The notes: generated from the sequence alone by a model not told the origin. DNA of 64,000 nt from an uncultured Bacillota bacterium (GCA_937967955.1 CALBUB010000068.1:9886-73885), one strand, 5' to 3'. Positions 8,726 to 18,053 are shown, counted from the first letter of the stretch. A program made the numbers and translations.

Positions 8726-9143
8726 TTACAAATTCTACATTATTCCTTTTTAACAATTCTACTGCATAGTCATCAATCCTATAGTCATTTCTGTAGTATA
8801 TTTTCTTTATACCAGCTTGGATAAGGGCTTTTGTACAGTTAAGGCAGGGGAAATGGGTAACATAAACCCTACAGCCCTTTACAGATATGCCTTCCCTAGC
8901 ACAGTATATTAGGGCATTCATTTCAGCGTGGATTGTTGCAATACAATGGCCATCCCTCATAACATGTCCTACATCATTACAGTGGGGATTTCCTGAAATG
9001 GAGCCGTTATAGCCGGTAGACACAATCCTATTATCATCATTGACAATTAAACAGCCTACCTCTGCCCTATCGCAGGTGGAGCGGCTGGCTACCATTTCTG
9101 CTATTTCCATAAAGTATTCATTCCATGATTTCCTTTTTCCCAT
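8718..9143 (-). CDS. dCMP deaminase (ComEB family)
   Basis: 141 residues with the zinc-dependent cytidine deaminase signature: His72 and Glu74 (HAE), Cys100 and Cys103 (PCLNC). Extra cysteine/histidine residues near 24 and 54-66 match the second metal site of deoxycytidylate deaminases. The enzyme converts dCMP to dUMP, the precursor of dTMP. It stands alone on the minus strand, converging with rnhA. No competence genes are adjacent, so the ComEB name refers only to the family. Confidence 0.9.
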   Translation of the reverse strand: MGKRKSWNEYFMEIAEMVASRSTCDRAEVGCLIVNDDNRIVSTGYNGSISGNPHCNDVGHVMRDGHCIATIHAEMNALIYCAREGISVKGCRVYVTHFPCLNCTKALIQAGIKKIYYRNDYRIDDYAVELLKRNNVEFVKI

Positions 9144-9280
9144 AATCCTTCTCCTTCTATTAATTATAATTTTATGTTAACATATTTTGTTTATGGCAAG
9201 AAATAGATTAATGTGGCTATATAGCTTCCTATGTAATATAATTATACTAACAATAATTATATTAGGAAAGGTGTAAAAAA

Positions 9281-9769
9281 ATGAGATATATATTAAGGCA
9301 GAAAATATTTGCTTTATCCGATAAATTCTATATAAAAGATGAAGGGGATAGGCCTAAATATTATGTGGAAGGAAGATTATTTACTTTTGGAGATAAGCTT
9401 AAGCTCTTCGACTTAGAAGGAACTGAGCTAATGTATATAGAACAGAAGCTTTTTAGATTTTTACCAGAATATTATATATATAGGGTTGGAAAATTAGTGG
9501 CAAAAGTTAAGAAGGAGTTTACATTTTTTAGGCCAAAGTTTAATATTGAAAGTGCTTATGGTGATTTTACCATAGAAGGAGACATATTTGCCCATGATTT
9601 TACCATATTAAAAGATAGAAAGCCAGTAGCTTCAGTTAGTAAAAAATGGCTTAGCTTTTCAGACACTTACTATGTAGATATAGCTGATGATGAAGATCAC
9701 CCTTTCATCCTATCCTTAGTTATAGTTCTAGACCAAGTACTCCATGATAATCATAATAATAAACGCTAA
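9281..9769 (+). CDS. LURP-one-related family protein
   Basis: 162 residues built of beta-rich repeats (KFYIKDE, KLKLFDLEG, YYIYRVGKLVAKVKK). This is the tubby-like LURP-one/YxjI fold, in which bacterial members have no firmly established activity. There is no signal peptide or membrane segment. The start is ATG behind AAAGG. It lies 29 bases before the sigma-54 activator gene on the same strand and may share its transcript. No function is proposed. Confidence 0.75.
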   Translation: MRYILRQKIFALSDKFYIKDEGDRPKYYVEGRLFTFGDKLKLFDLEGTELMYIEQKLFRFLPEYYIYRVGKLVAKVKKEFTFFRPKFNIESAYGDFTIEGDIFAHDFTILKDRKPVASVSKKWLSFSDTYYVDIADDEDHPFILSLVIVLDQVLHDNHNNKR

Positions 9770-9798
9770 AATGCTCCTTGGGAAAAGGATGTGATAAT

Positions 9799-11562
9799 GT
9801 GAATCTATTTGATATACAGGAATCGGTTCAAGGGGTAGCTGAAGCAATTTCTGCTGTATTAAATGTGGATGTTACAATAGTTGATAGCAGTTTAAATCGG
9901 GTAGCAGCTACAGGCAAATACAAGAAATTAATTGGAGAAAAGCTGCCTGAAAATTGTACCTTTGAACTGATTACAAGAAAAAGACAACCTGAATTTGTAG
10001 ACAAGCCTAATATAAGCAATAAATGTTTTGCCTGTAGTTTGAGAGGTAAATGTGATGAGTTAGCAACTATTGGCTATCCTATTTTGCATAAGGGAGAACT
10101 TTTGGGAATCATAGGCCTTATAGCCTTTAATGAGGAGCAGAGAAATAAAATCTATAAGGATTATGACTCCTTAATAGTGTTTTTAGGAAAACTAGGTGAG
10201 CTATTGGCAGGCAATTTACAATATACAAGAACTATAAATGAGTTGACAATCCAAAGCCAAGAAATAAATATGATAGTAAATGGGCTGGAGAATGGGATAA
10301 TCTGTATTGATAATAAAGGCAGGATAAAGTTTGTAAATTCAAAAACAGAAGAATTTCTAAAATATAAAAGCCAAAAGCTAATCAACAAGTCTGTTTATGA
10401 AGTCATACCCGAACTTAAAGCTTATCAAAAGACCCAAGTGCCTACCGAAATTAAAATATCCATAGGAGGAAAAAGAAAGAGCTTTATAATAAGAACAATC
10501 CCTGTAATGGTTGGAAATAAAAAGGTAAGCTATATAATGGAACTTAATAAAACCTCCCATATGGTAGCTGATGCCTATAGATTAATTGGTGGAACTAATA
10601 GTATTACCTTTGAGCATATAATAGGGGATAGTCCAAAGATTATAGAGGTTAAGGAAATAGCCAAGAAAGTGGCTTCCAGCAAATCTACAGTTTTACTTAC
10701 AGGAGAAAGTGGAACAGGTAAGGAGCTATTTGCTAGGGCTATCCACTATGTCAGCAATAGGAGCCATAGGCCCTTTGTAGCTATTAATTGTGCATCTATA
10801 CCTGATAATTTATTGGAAAGCGAACTGTTTGGCTATGAGGCAGGTGCTTTTACAGGAGCTAATAAGCAAGGGCAGATGGGAAAACTAGAGTTAGCTAATG
10901 GAGGCACCCTTTTCCTAGATGAAATTGGTGATCTCCCCCTCCATCTACAGCCTAAATTGTTGAGAGTTTTACAGGATGGAGTCTTTATGAGATTAGGAGG
11001 TAAAGAATTTATATCTGTTGATTTTAGATTAATAGTGGCTACCAATAGGGATTTAGAAGAGTTAATAAACAATGGCGAATTTAGAGAGGATTTATACTAT
11101 AGATTAAATGTAATTCCTATCCATATTCCTCCATTAAGAGAGAGGATTGAGGATATAGATAAGTTGAGCCAGTATTTGTTAAATAAATATTGTAATAGAT
11201 TGGGAGTAAAGAAAAAATACTTTTCTAATGAAGTAAAAAGAGCCTTTTATAGGTATAATTGGCCTGGAAATGTAAGAGAGCTGGAAAATGTAGTAGAATA
11301 CTTGGTAAATGTGGTAAAAGGAGAGGAGATTAAATTAGAGAACCTTCCAAGGAATATAAGAGACTATTTAAAGATACCTGCTGATAAACTTCAAAACACT
11401 GGCAAGCTGAAGGATATGTTGGATAATTATGAAAGGGAAATATTGAAATCCTACTTAAGAGTCTATGGCAGTAGCACAGAAAATAAGGAGAAGATTGCTT
11501 CCATTTTAGGAATTAACTTGTCTACCCTATATAGAAAGCTTAATAAATACAATTTGCAATAA
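9799..11562 (+). CDS. cdsR: Sigma-54-dependent transcriptional activator, CdsR-like
   Basis: About 587 residues from the GTG at 9799, which is spaced correctly from AAAAGGA; an in-frame TTG at 9778 is less likely. Layout: an N-terminal GAF-like sensor with a cysteine cluster (KCFACSLRGKC), a PAS domain, an AAA+ domain with Walker A GESGTGKE and the GAFTGA loop that contacts sigma-54, and a C-terminal Fis-type helix-turn-helix. It sits directly before a cysteine desulfidase gene that has a -24/-12 promoter. In Clostridioides difficile a sigma-54 activator named CdsR controls the desulfidase gene cdsB, so the same role is inferred. The cysteine cluster may sense cysteine, sulfide or redox state; this is untested. 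Confidence 0.8.
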   Translation: MNLFDIQESVQGVAEAISAVLNVDVTIVDSSLNRVAATGKYKKLIGEKLPENCTFELITRKRQPEFVDKPNISNKCFACSLRGKCDELATIGYPILHKGELLGIIGLIAFNEEQRNKIYKDYDSLIVFLGKLGELLAGNLQYTRTINELTIQSQEINMIVNGLENGIICIDNKGRIKFVNSKTEEFLKYKSQKLINKSVYEVIPELKAYQKTQVPTEIKISIGGKRKSFIIRTIPVMVGNKKVSYIMELNKTSHMVADAYRLIGGTNSITFEHIIGDSPKIIEVKEIAKKVASSKSTVLLTGESGTGKELFARAIHYVSNRSHRPFVAINCASIPDNLLESELFGYEAGAFTGANKQGQMGKLELANGGTLFLDEIGDLPLHLQPKLLRVLQDGVFMRLGGKEFISVDFRLIVATNRDLEELINNGEFREDLYYRLNVIPIHIPPLRERIEDIDKLSQYLLNKYCNRLGVKKKYFSNEVKRAFYRYNWPGNVRELENVVEYLVNVVKGEEIKLENLPRNIRDYLKIPADKLQNTGKLKDMLDNYEREILKSYLRVYGSSTENKEKIASILGINLSTLYRKLNKYNLQ

Positions 11563-11650
11563 TGCAAAACAATTCTCATTTATGCAAAAATGTTTAAAAT
11601 TACTTAATTATATAAGGAGTAAGGAATTTTTACTATACAATTTGCAAAGT
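11554..11650 (+). promoter_or_regulatory. Candidate upstream activator sites (TGCAAAA repeats)
   Basis: Three related sites lie 120-210 bp upstream of the expected start site. The first is a TTGCA-N4-TGCAA inverted repeat at 11554-11567, overlapping the end of cdsR. The second is ATGCAAAAA near 11582. The third is a TTTGCAAA palindrome near 11641. Position and symmetry fit enhancer sites for the adjacent activator; binding is inferred. Confidence 0.4.
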
Positions 11651-11742
11651 TGGGAAAAATGAAGCAAAGAGAAAACTACACTTGTGTCTCCTGAAGGCCG
11701 TAAATCACACATTTTTCAACAAGTTGTTGGAAATAAAATTTT

Positions 11743-11759
11743 TGGCATCTTTCTTGCAA
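11743..11759 (+). promoter_or_regulatory. Sigma-54 (-24/-12) promoter of cdsB
   Basis: TGGCAT-N5-TTGCAA has the GG and GC doublets at the exact spacing of sigma-54 promoters. The expected transcription start is near 11769, 30 bp before the start codon. An imperfect palindrome (TTCAACAA/TTGTTGGA, 11714-11730) lies just upstream. Confidence 0.85.
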
Positions 11760-11798
11760 CACATATTGTAAAAGGATTTATTATAAGGAGGAGACGCA

Positions 11799-13076
11799 GT
11801 GATAAAAACTTCATTGATGAATAATATTTTAAATATAGTAAAAAAAGATGTTTTTCCAGCTTTAGGTTGTACTGAGCCAATAGCAGTGGCTTATGCTGCA
11901 GCAGTGGCAAGGAAATATTTTACTGGAGAAATGGACAATGTGGACATAAAGGTTAGTAAAAATATATTTAAGAATGGTAAAGCTGTAATTATTCCCAAAG
12001 TCAATGAGGCAGGCTTAGATTTGGCAGGGGCATTAGGCTTCTTATCAGGCAATAATACTAATGGCTTAATGGTATTGGAAAATATAGATGAGGAAACCAT
12101 AGAATATGCCCGTAATATCATAAGGGCTGGTAAGGTTAAAGTTAGCTATCTGAATACTTCTTTAGATGTATATGTAAATGTACAAGTTACTGGACCAGAG
12201 AGTATAGTTGAAGTAGAGTTAAAAGATAGCCATAACCATATAGAAAGGATTAGGGTAGATGGACAAGTTGTTTACCAGGCAGAAGAAGATATTAGTGAAG
12301 CTGTGTCTTTAGACTTTTTCAAGGATATGACTTTAAAGGATATAAGGGAAGTTTGTGAGACTATACCTGTTGAGGAATTAGACTTTATTGAAGCAGGTAT
12401 CAATATGAATATGAAGGCAGCAGAGACTGGTATGAGTAAAAAGATGGGCTTGAATATAGGGCATGCTTATTTAAGGCTACTAAAGAATAATAGATTGGCT
12501 AAGGATACTTCCATGAAGGCTAGAATATTAACAGCAGCAGCTTGTGATGTGAGAATGGGTGGAGGAAATTGTCCAATTATGACTAGTGGAGGTAGCGGAA
12601 ACCAAGGGCTAGGTGTAGTCCTCCCAATTGTGGCAGTAGCAGAGGATTATGGAATTGAAAGGGAAAGGTTATTGAGAGCAGTATTTTTAGGCCATGTGGT
12701 TAATAGATATGTAAAGACCTTTACAGGAAAATTATCAGGCATGTGTGGCTGTTCTATTGCTGCAGGAATTGGTGCTAGTGCTGGAATTACGTGGCTGTTA
12801 GGAGGGGACGATAATAAAATAAGTGCTGCCTGTACTAACATGCTGGCCAACTTAACTGGAATGATATGTGATGGGGCCAAGGAGACCTGTACTTTAAAAT
12901 TGTCTACTTCAGCCAGTGAGGCAATATTAGCAGCTTATTTAGCTATTGAGGGCTTGGTACTTAAAGGGAATGTAGGTATTGTAGGTAATACTATAGAGGA
13001 TACTATCCGGAATGTGGGAGTGTTAGCAAGGGAAGGTTTTAAACATGTAGATGATTTATTGCTGGAGATGATATAA
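11799..13076 (+). CDS. cdsB: L-cysteine desulfidase (CdsB/CyuA family)
   Basis: 425 residues of the UPF0597/CyuA family, which degrade L-cysteine to pyruvate, ammonia and sulfide using an oxygen-labile [4Fe-4S] cluster. Cys24 in LGCTEP is the conserved active-site cysteine. Downstream MCGCS and MICDGAKETC hold the cluster ligands, and GGSGNQG is the family's glycine-rich segment. The GTG start follows AAGGAGGAG. Expression should depend on sigma-54 and the upstream activator, letting the cell remove excess cysteine or use it as carbon and energy. Assignment is firm at family level. Confidence 0.88.
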   Translation: MIKTSLMNNILNIVKKDVFPALGCTEPIAVAYAAAVARKYFTGEMDNVDIKVSKNIFKNGKAVIIPKVNEAGLDLAGALGFLSGNNTNGLMVLENIDEETIEYARNIIRAGKVKVSYLNTSLDVYVNVQVTGPESIVEVELKDSHNHIERIRVDGQVVYQAEEDISEAVSLDFFKDMTLKDIREVCETIPVEELDFIEAGINMNMKAAETGMSKKMGLNIGHAYLRLLKNNRLAKDTSMKARILTAAACDVRMGGGNCPIMTSGGSGNQGLGVVLPIVAVAEDYGIERERLLRAVFLGHVVNRYVKTFTGKLSGMCGCSIAAGIGASAGITWLLGGDDNKISAACTNMLANLTGMICDGAKETCTLKLSTSASEAILAAYLAIEGLVLKGNVGIVGNTIEDTIRNVGVLAREGFKHVDDLLLEMI

Positions 13077-13115
13077 TAAAAAAGAGTTGTTTATTTACAT
13101 TTCTGGAGGGATTTA

Positions 13116-13739
13116 ATGATAGACATAGAAGAGGTTATTAAAAAAGTAAAGGCTAGAGTACCACAGCCTATAGGTATAAAGCAAGAATATGCGGTAGTTG
13201 TTCCATTGATTAACATAGGAGGAAGCTGGGAGATAATTTATGAGGTTAGAGCCAAGGAATTAAAAAGGCAGCCTGGGGAAATATCCTTTCCTGGTGGAAA
13301 AGTAGAAAAAGGCGAAACCTATAGAGAAGCTGCCATAAGGGAGACTATGGAAGAGTTAAATATAGAAAGGGAAAATATAAATATAGTAGGAGAGCTAGAT
13401 TATTTAGTATCCAGGGATAATACCACCATATATTCCTTCTTGGGTATAATAGAAAATATAGATATTAACCATATAGAGCCAGCTGAAAATGAAGTAGATC
13501 ATATATTTACAGTTCCCCTTGAATTCTTCCTTAAAAATGAGCCTAAAGTATATTATATAGAATTAGAGCCTACAATTAGCAATGATTTTCCATATAACCT
13601 TATACCAAATGGAAAATCTTATGATTGGAGAACCGGGAAAGAATCGGTTTATTTCTATATATACAAGGATTATATAATTTGGGGCTATACGGCTAAGATG
13701 ACTAAAGTATTTATAGATATAATAAGGCAGGCTGGATAG
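13116..13739 (+). CDS. Nudix hydrolase, CoA-pyrophosphatase-like
   Basis: 207 residues. The Nudix box spans residues 60-81 (GGKVEKGE...RETMEEL). It is preceded by the LKRQPGEISFPGG stretch typical of the CoA diphosphatase (NudL/YeaB) subgroup, and the C-terminal IIWGYTAKM is also characteristic of that group. Such enzymes split CoA or acyl-CoA into 4'-phosphopantetheine and 3',5'-ADP. It starts with ATG behind GGAGGG, 39 bp after cdsB with no terminator between, and ends at a strong hairpin terminator. Confidence 0.8.
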   Translation: MIDIEEVIKKVKARVPQPIGIKQEYAVVVPLINIGGSWEIIYEVRAKELKRQPGEISFPGGKVEKGETYREAAIRETMEELNIERENINIVGELDYLVSRDNTTIYSFLGIIENIDINHIEPAENEVDHIFTVPLEFFLKNEPKVYYIELEPTISNDFPYNLIPNGKSYDWRTGKESVYFYIYKDYIIWGYTAKMTKVFIDIIRQAG

Positions 13740-13742
13740 AAT

Positions 13743-13782
13743 AAAGCTCCTTTCTAGCTTTAAGCCAGAAAGGAGCTTTGTA
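13743..13782 (+). terminator. Terminator after the Nudix gene
   Basis: A perfect 13-bp stem (13743-13755 with 13767-13779) and 11-base loop lie between converging genes. The T-run is short. Confidence 0.7.
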
Positions 13783-13802
13783 TTTGGATACTCAAATTTT
13801 AA

Positions 13803-14669
13803 TTAGTCAGTAAACAATTGGGTCCAATAAGTTGTTCCTCTTGCTTCAACGTAGCCGACACCAATTTTATTGAAATTAGGATTTAAAATGTTTGCTCTAT
13901 GCCCACTTGAGTTCATCCAGCCATTCATTACAGACTCAGCACTTCTATAGCCCTTAGCAATGTTTTCTCCAGCATAACCAAATTTTATGCCAAAGCTTCT
14001 CATCATTTGGAAAGGATCTCCGTATGTAGGAGATGTATGGCTAAAGTAATTTTTGTCTGCCATATCTTGGGATTTTATTCTAGCAACTCTTGCCAACTCT
14101 TCACTGAAAGTAAGAGGTGCTAATCCAGCTTTTTGTCTTTCTAAATTAACTAGTCTTGCAACTTCCCTTTCAATGGATGAACTTTGGTTGTTGAGTTTTG
14201 TTGGTTCTTCTACTGGTTTACTTGGCTCTTCAGTTTCTCCTTCTTCAGGTTTTTCTTCTGGTACAGTTGGTTTTTCGGGTTGTTGAGGTTTTTCAGGTTT
14301 TTCTTCTGGTACAGCTGGTGCTTCAGGTTGTTCAGTTTCTTCTGGTTTCTCTTCAGGTTTATTTGGCCTTTCAGGTTCTTGTGGTTGTTCAGTTTCTTCT
14401 TCAGGTTCTGCTGGTATTTCTGGTTTGTTTTGTGTATCATCATCTTCTTCTACATTATCCAAATTCCAATCAAAGTCAGATAGGAATTTGCTGATTATAC
14501 TTCTAAAGTATTTAGCAAAGTCATTAAAATAATTTATAGCATATCCATTAGTATTTGGATGAAATAATCTTATTTTAGTTGTATAAACAAAGCTTTGGGC
14601 ATGTCCTATAGTTGTAGTTAGAAGCAAGGCTATCATTAAAGTAATTATAGTTTTCTTAGCTCTTTTCAT
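13803..14669 (-). CDS. Secreted CAP-domain (SCP/PR-1-like) protein with Pro/Glu-rich linker
   Basis: 288 residues. Residues 1-24 form a Sec signal peptide (basic start, hydrophobic core, cleavage near GHA). Residues ~75-160 are a low-complexity linker of Pro-Glu-Lys repeats (PEEKPE units). Residues ~165-288 are the CAP domain with the HTSPTYGDPF, GENIAKG and SGHRANILNPNF signatures. Such YkwD-like proteins are extracellular; their roles in spore formers are mostly undefined. It starts with ATG behind AAGGAGG. No sortase or membrane anchor is seen, so it is probably released or wall-associated through the charged linker. Confidence 0.85.
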   Translation of the reverse strand: MKRAKKTIITLMIALLLTTTIGHAQSFVYTTKIRLFHPNTNGYAINYFNDFAKYFRSIISKFLSDFDWNLDNVEEDDDTQNKPEIPAEPEEETEQPQEPERPNKPEEKPEETEQPEAPAVPEEKPEKPQQPEKPTVPEEKPEEGETEEPSKPVEEPTKLNNQSSSIEREVARLVNLERQKAGLAPLTFSEELARVARIKSQDMADKNYFSHTSPTYGDPFQMMRSFGIKFGYAGENIAKGYRSAESVMNGWMNSSGHRANILNPNFNKIGVGYVEARGTTYWTQLFTD

Positions 14670-14804
14670 GTTTAGTCCTCCTTAAATTTAGATTGTTTTC
14701 GGCCTACCCCCCTTTCAATTTTTAATTTCTTAAAAGTATAACATTAATTTTTTCACAATTAAATCCTTAATATCTGGCATAGAAGTATAATATTAGAAAA
14801 GGAT

Positions 14805-14845
14805 GAAAAAATAATAAGCCCTGCAATAATACAGGGCTTATTGGA
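14805..14845 (-). terminator. Terminator of tyrS
   Basis: An 11-bp perfect stem (14813-14823 with 14832-14842) is followed on the minus strand by a U-tract, just beyond the tyrS stop. Confidence 0.85.
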
Positions 14846-14848
14846 AAA

Positions 14849-16075
14849 TTATTTTATTCTCACTTGATGATATACTTTTTTACCTTTCCTTATCATTAAT
14901 TTGCCATCTTTAAAATCGTCTAATGTTATTATTTTACCAACATCAGAAACTTTTACATCGTCTATAGAAATACCATTTTGTTGTATAAGCCTTCTTCCTT
15001 CACTATTGGATTTAGTAAGGCCTACTCTTGTAAGTAAATCTAAAATGCCTATTCCTTCTTCAAATTCAGCTTTATCAAATTCAGTAAAGGGGATAGCTCC
15101 CTCTTCTTTTCCACCCATAAATAGAGCTTTAGCTGCCTTTTCTGCCTTTATAGCCTCTTCTTCACCGTGGATTAATTTAGTAACTTCATAAGCTAATACT
15201 TCTTTTGCTTTGTTTATTTCAGCCCCTTCTAAGGCACCTAATCTTCTTACTTCTTCCATAGGTAAGAAGGTTAGCAGTGCTAAGAACTTTTCTACATCCC
15301 TATCATCAGTATTTCTCAAATATTGATATAGTTCATAAGGAGAAGTCTTATTTGGATCTAGCCATATGGCACCTTTAGCAGTTTTACCCATTTTTTCACC
15401 AGTAGCAGTAGTTAACAATTTCAAAGTCATAGCATATACTTTATCCTTCTCTATCTTCCTTATTAATTCATAGCCGCCTAGAATATTGGACCATTGGTCG
15501 CTGCCACCTATTTGTAATTTGCAATTGTATCTTCTATATAGTTGTAGATAGTCGTAGGACTGCATAAGTAGATAGCTGAATTCTAAGAATGTTAAGCCTT
15601 TATCTAATCTGTTTTTATAGGCATCCATTGCAAGCATCCTGTTTACAGAAAAGTGTACTCCGATCTCCCTCATGAATTCTAAGAAGTTTAAATCTAGCAG
15701 CCAGTCAGCGTTGTTGACCATAATGGCTTTACCGTTTTCAAAATCTAAAAATCTAGCAAATTGCTCTTTAAATTTTTCAGCATTTTTATCGATTTCTTCC
15801 TTAGTCATTATCCTTCTCATATCTGTCCTGCCGGAAGGATCCCCTATCATAGTAGTGCCTCCGCCTAGTAAGGCAATTGGTCTGTGGCCTGCATTTTGTA
15901 AATGCATCATTACCATTATCTGTATAAAATGACCAAGGGTTAAACTGTCAGCGGTGGCATCGAAGCCAATATAGAAGGTTACCGATTCCTTTTCAAATAA
16001 TTCCCTTAATTCATCTTCATAGGTTACCTGATCGATATATCCTCTTTCTACCAATACGTCATATACGTTGCCCAT
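14849..16075 (-). CDS. tyrS: Tyrosyl-tRNA synthetase
   Basis: 408 residues, the normal bacterial TyrRS length. The class I HIGH motif is TLGHF (46-50), the KMSKS motif is KMGKT (228-232), and YIGFDAT and [10 protein letters not shown] belong to the tyrosine pocket. The C-terminal S4 RNA-binding domain ([13 protein letters not shown]) is present. It charges tRNA-Tyr in the cytoplasm. The gene is preceded by a complete T-box leader with its own promoter, so expression rises when uncharged tRNA-Tyr accumulates. The KMGKT variant occurs in the TyrZ-like subgroup. Confidence 0.95.
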   Translation of the reverse strand: MGNVYDVLVERGYIDQVTYEDELRELFEKESVTFYIGFDATADSLTLGHFIQIMVMMHLQNAGHRPIALLGGGTTMIGDPSGRTDMRRIMTKEEIDKNAEKFKEQFARFLDFENGKAIMVNNADWLLDLNFLEFMREIGVHFSVNRMLAMDAYKNRLDKGLTFLEFSYLLMQSYDYLQLYRRYNCKLQIGGSDQWSNILGGYELIRKIEKDKVYAMTLKLLTTATGEKMGKTAKGAIWLDPNKTSPYELYQYLRNTDDRDVEKFLALLTFLPMEEVRRLGALEGAEINKAKEVLAYEVTKLIHGEEEAIKAEKAAKALFMGGKEEGAIPFTEFDKAEFEEGIGILDLLTRVGLTKSNSEGRRLIQQNGISIDDVKVSDVGKIITLDDFKDGKLMIRKGKKVYHQVRIK

Positions 16076-16112
16076 TTTTTCCCCTCCTATGTATGTTTAT
16101 CCTGATGTTTAT

Positions 16113-16349
16113 TAAAAAAGGGTACCTCCTCATCTTAAGGACGAGAAGATACCCCGTGGTACCACCTTAATTCGCCAAAAGGCCTCTAATCATTTAACGC
16201 ATGATATACGCAATGGTTTCCCATTGTAGCTCCGGATCCGTACTTCGCACAACTATAGGTTATAGATCTCTCACCAAACGATCTATTCTCTGTCATTTAA
16301 CCATAGTTGGCTACTATAATCCTTCATAGCTTCCTATTAGATTATTTAT
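16113..16349 (-). ncRNA. T-box riboswitch leader of tyrS
   Basis: On the minus strand the T-box consensus AAGGTGGTACCACGG occupies 16154-16168. Its UGGU pairs with the ACCA end expected for tRNA-Tyr. A terminator stem (16120-16134 with 16140-16155) and a U-run (16114-16119) overlap it, giving the usual antiterminator/terminator switch. Upstream there is an AGAGAAUAG-type stem I and a UAC triplet at 16240-16242 that could be the tyrosine specifier. Stem I was not folded fully by hand. Confidence 0.9.
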
Positions 16350-16355
16350 CTAGGT

Positions 16356-16384
16356 ATGATAATATATTTATTAAATATTGTCAA
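16356..16384 (-). promoter_or_regulatory. Sigma-A promoter of the tyrS T-box transcript
   Basis: On the minus strand a perfect TTGACA (16379-16384) and TATCAT (16356-16361) are separated by 17 bp. Transcription is expected to start near 16349. Confidence 0.8.
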
Positions 16385-16399
16385 GGGGAAAAAGGGAAA

Positions 16400-16777
16400 T
16401 TATTCTTCTACTACTAATTCTTTGCTGTTTTCCCATAGTCCATGGATATTGCAGTAGCTAGTTGCATATAGGGTACCAGATTGTTCAACTTTAAATTTAG
16501 TATTTACATAAGGCTCAGTAAATACTCCTTGCTCTCCATGGCTTGAGAAGTTATAAGTTCCAATTTCTACAGGGAATTTTGCACCTTCTGGATGGAAGAA
16601 CACTTTAATCCAAGCTATGTAGTGTTCTTGTGTATTTGGATGTGGGATTTCTTCTCCTATATTAACATTTATTTCTATTACTTCTCCTTTTTTTGCTTTA
16701 TCAGGTACATTTATTACAGGAACGTGTTTTTCACCTTTCCAATCTCCACTTTGATACAATTCGCCTATTTTCTTCAC
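16400..16777 (-). CDS. Superoxide reductase, class II (neelaredoxin type)
   Basis: 125 residues with every ligand of the Fe(His)4Cys centre: His18 (in EKHVPVI with catalytic Glu16 and Lys17), His46, His52, Cys109 and His112 (CNIHGLW). It lacks the N-terminal desulforedoxin domain, so it is the single-iron class II enzyme. It reduces superoxide to hydrogen peroxide using electrons from rubredoxin or similar, an anaerobe's alternative to superoxide dismutase. It is monocistronic with its own AAGGAGG site. No rubredoxin gene is nearby. Confidence 0.92.
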   Translation of the reverse strand: MKKIGELYQSGDWKGEKHVPVINVPDKAKKGEVIEINVNIGEEIPHPNTQEHYIAWIKVFFHPEGAKFPVEIGTYNFSSHGEQGVFTEPYVNTKFKVEQSGTLYATSYCNIHGLWENSKELVVEE

Positions 16778-16922
16778 TTTAATACCTCCTTATTTAATAT
16801 TATTAATCTATTATTCTAATATAGGTAATACCCAAATAAAATAAAACTAACACAAAATTTAGAGTAATTGTTATACTTTTTATTAGGTATAATAAAATAA
16901 AAAATGGAGAAAGGAAGGTAAT

Positions 16923-18053
16923 ATGGCAGAAATAGAACTAATTGCAACAGCTACCTTTGGCTTAGAGGCAGTAGTAAAAAAAGAATTGCTGGCTTTAGGA
17001 TATGAGGAGCTATCTGTGGAAAATGGAAAAGTTACATTTAAAGCAACAGAAAAGGATATACCTATTGCAAACCTTTGGCTTAGAACTGCTGATAGGGTAT
17101 TGCTTAAAATGGGAGAATTTAAGGCCACTTCTTTTGAGGAGTTATTTGAAAAGACTAAAGCCCTACCTTGGGAAGAATGGATTACTGAGGATGGAGAGTT
17201 TACTGTAAAGGGAAAATCCGTAAAATCTAAATTATATAGTATTTCTGACTGTCAGGCCATTGTAAAAAAAGCAGTGGTGGAAAAGCTTAAGACTAAGTAT
17301 AAAACTGAATGGTTTAAAGAAACAGGGCCTAAATTTACCATTGAGGTTTCACTGTTAAAGGATGTGGCCACCCTTACAATAGATACTTCTGGCCAAGGCT
17401 TACATAAAAGGGGCTATAGAACAAAGACTGTTGAGGCTCCATTAAAGGAGACTTTAGCAGCAGGCTTAGTTTTGCTTAGTTATTGGAGTAAGGATAGATT
17501 GTTAATAGATCCATTTTGTGGTTCTGGTACAATCCCTATTGAAGCAGCCATGATAGGCAAGAATATTGCCCCAGGCCTAAACAGGAATTTTGCAGCAGAA
17601 GAGTGGCCTAGAGTTAAAAAGGAGTATTGGCGTGAAGCCAGAAGGCAAGCTTGGGATAGGATGCTGAAAGATGTTAAGTTGAACATTATTGGTTGTGATA
17701 TTGATGAGGAAGCTATAAAGGCTGCAAGAGAAAATGCTAATAATATTGGACTGGAAGAAGACATATTGTTTATAAGGAAAAACTTTAGAAACTTTGACTT
17801 TAAGGATAAATACGGAGTAATAATTTGTAATCCTCCCTATGGAGAGAGGATAGGAGATAGGGAAGAAGTATTCCAATTGTATAAGAATATGGGAAAAATT
17901 TTTAGGAAACTTTCTACTTATTCAATATATATATTGACTTCAAATGAGAATTTTGAGAGACTTTACGGGAAAAAGGCAGATAAGAAGAGGAAATTATATA
18001 ATGGCAGGATAAAAGTAGATTATTATCAGTACTATGGACCTAGACCCCAATAA
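16923..18053 (+). CDS. THUMP-domain class I SAM-dependent RNA methyltransferase (RlmL/YpsC-like)
   Basis: 376 residues: N-terminal ferredoxin-like and THUMP domains (about 1-155), then a Rossmann methyltransferase with SAM motif DPFCGSGT (196-203), GCDIDEEAI and catalytic NPPYGER (about 304). This matches the N-terminal half of RlmL and B. subtilis YpsC, which form N2-methylguanosine in 23S rRNA; the exact target here is inferred. Start ATG with GGAAGG. The adenosyltransferase gene follows after 56 bp on the same strand. Confidence 0.85.
   Translation: MAEIELIATATFGLEAVVKKELLALGYEELSVENGKVTFKATEKDIPIANLWLRTADRVLLKMGEFKATSFEELFEKTKALPWEEWITEDGEFTVKGKSVKSKLYSISDCQAIVKKAVVEKLKTKYKTEWFKETGPKFTIEVSLLKDVATLTIDTSGQGLHKRGYRTKTVEAPLKETLAAGLVLLSYWSKDRLLIDPFCGSGTIPIEAAMIGKNIAPGLNRNFAAEEWPRVKKEYWREARRQAWDRMLKDVKLNIIGCDIDEEAIKAARENANNIGLEEDILFIRKNFRNFDFKDKYGVIICNPPYGERIGDREEVFQLYKNMGKIFRKLSTYSIYILTSNENFERLYGKKADKKRKLYNGRIKVDYYQYYGPRPQ

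Noticed and set aside
14184..14494. Plus-strand open frames opposite the CAP gene linker
   Set aside because: They are created by the repetitive Pro/Glu coding repeats and give unnatural Phe/Leu-rich sequences.
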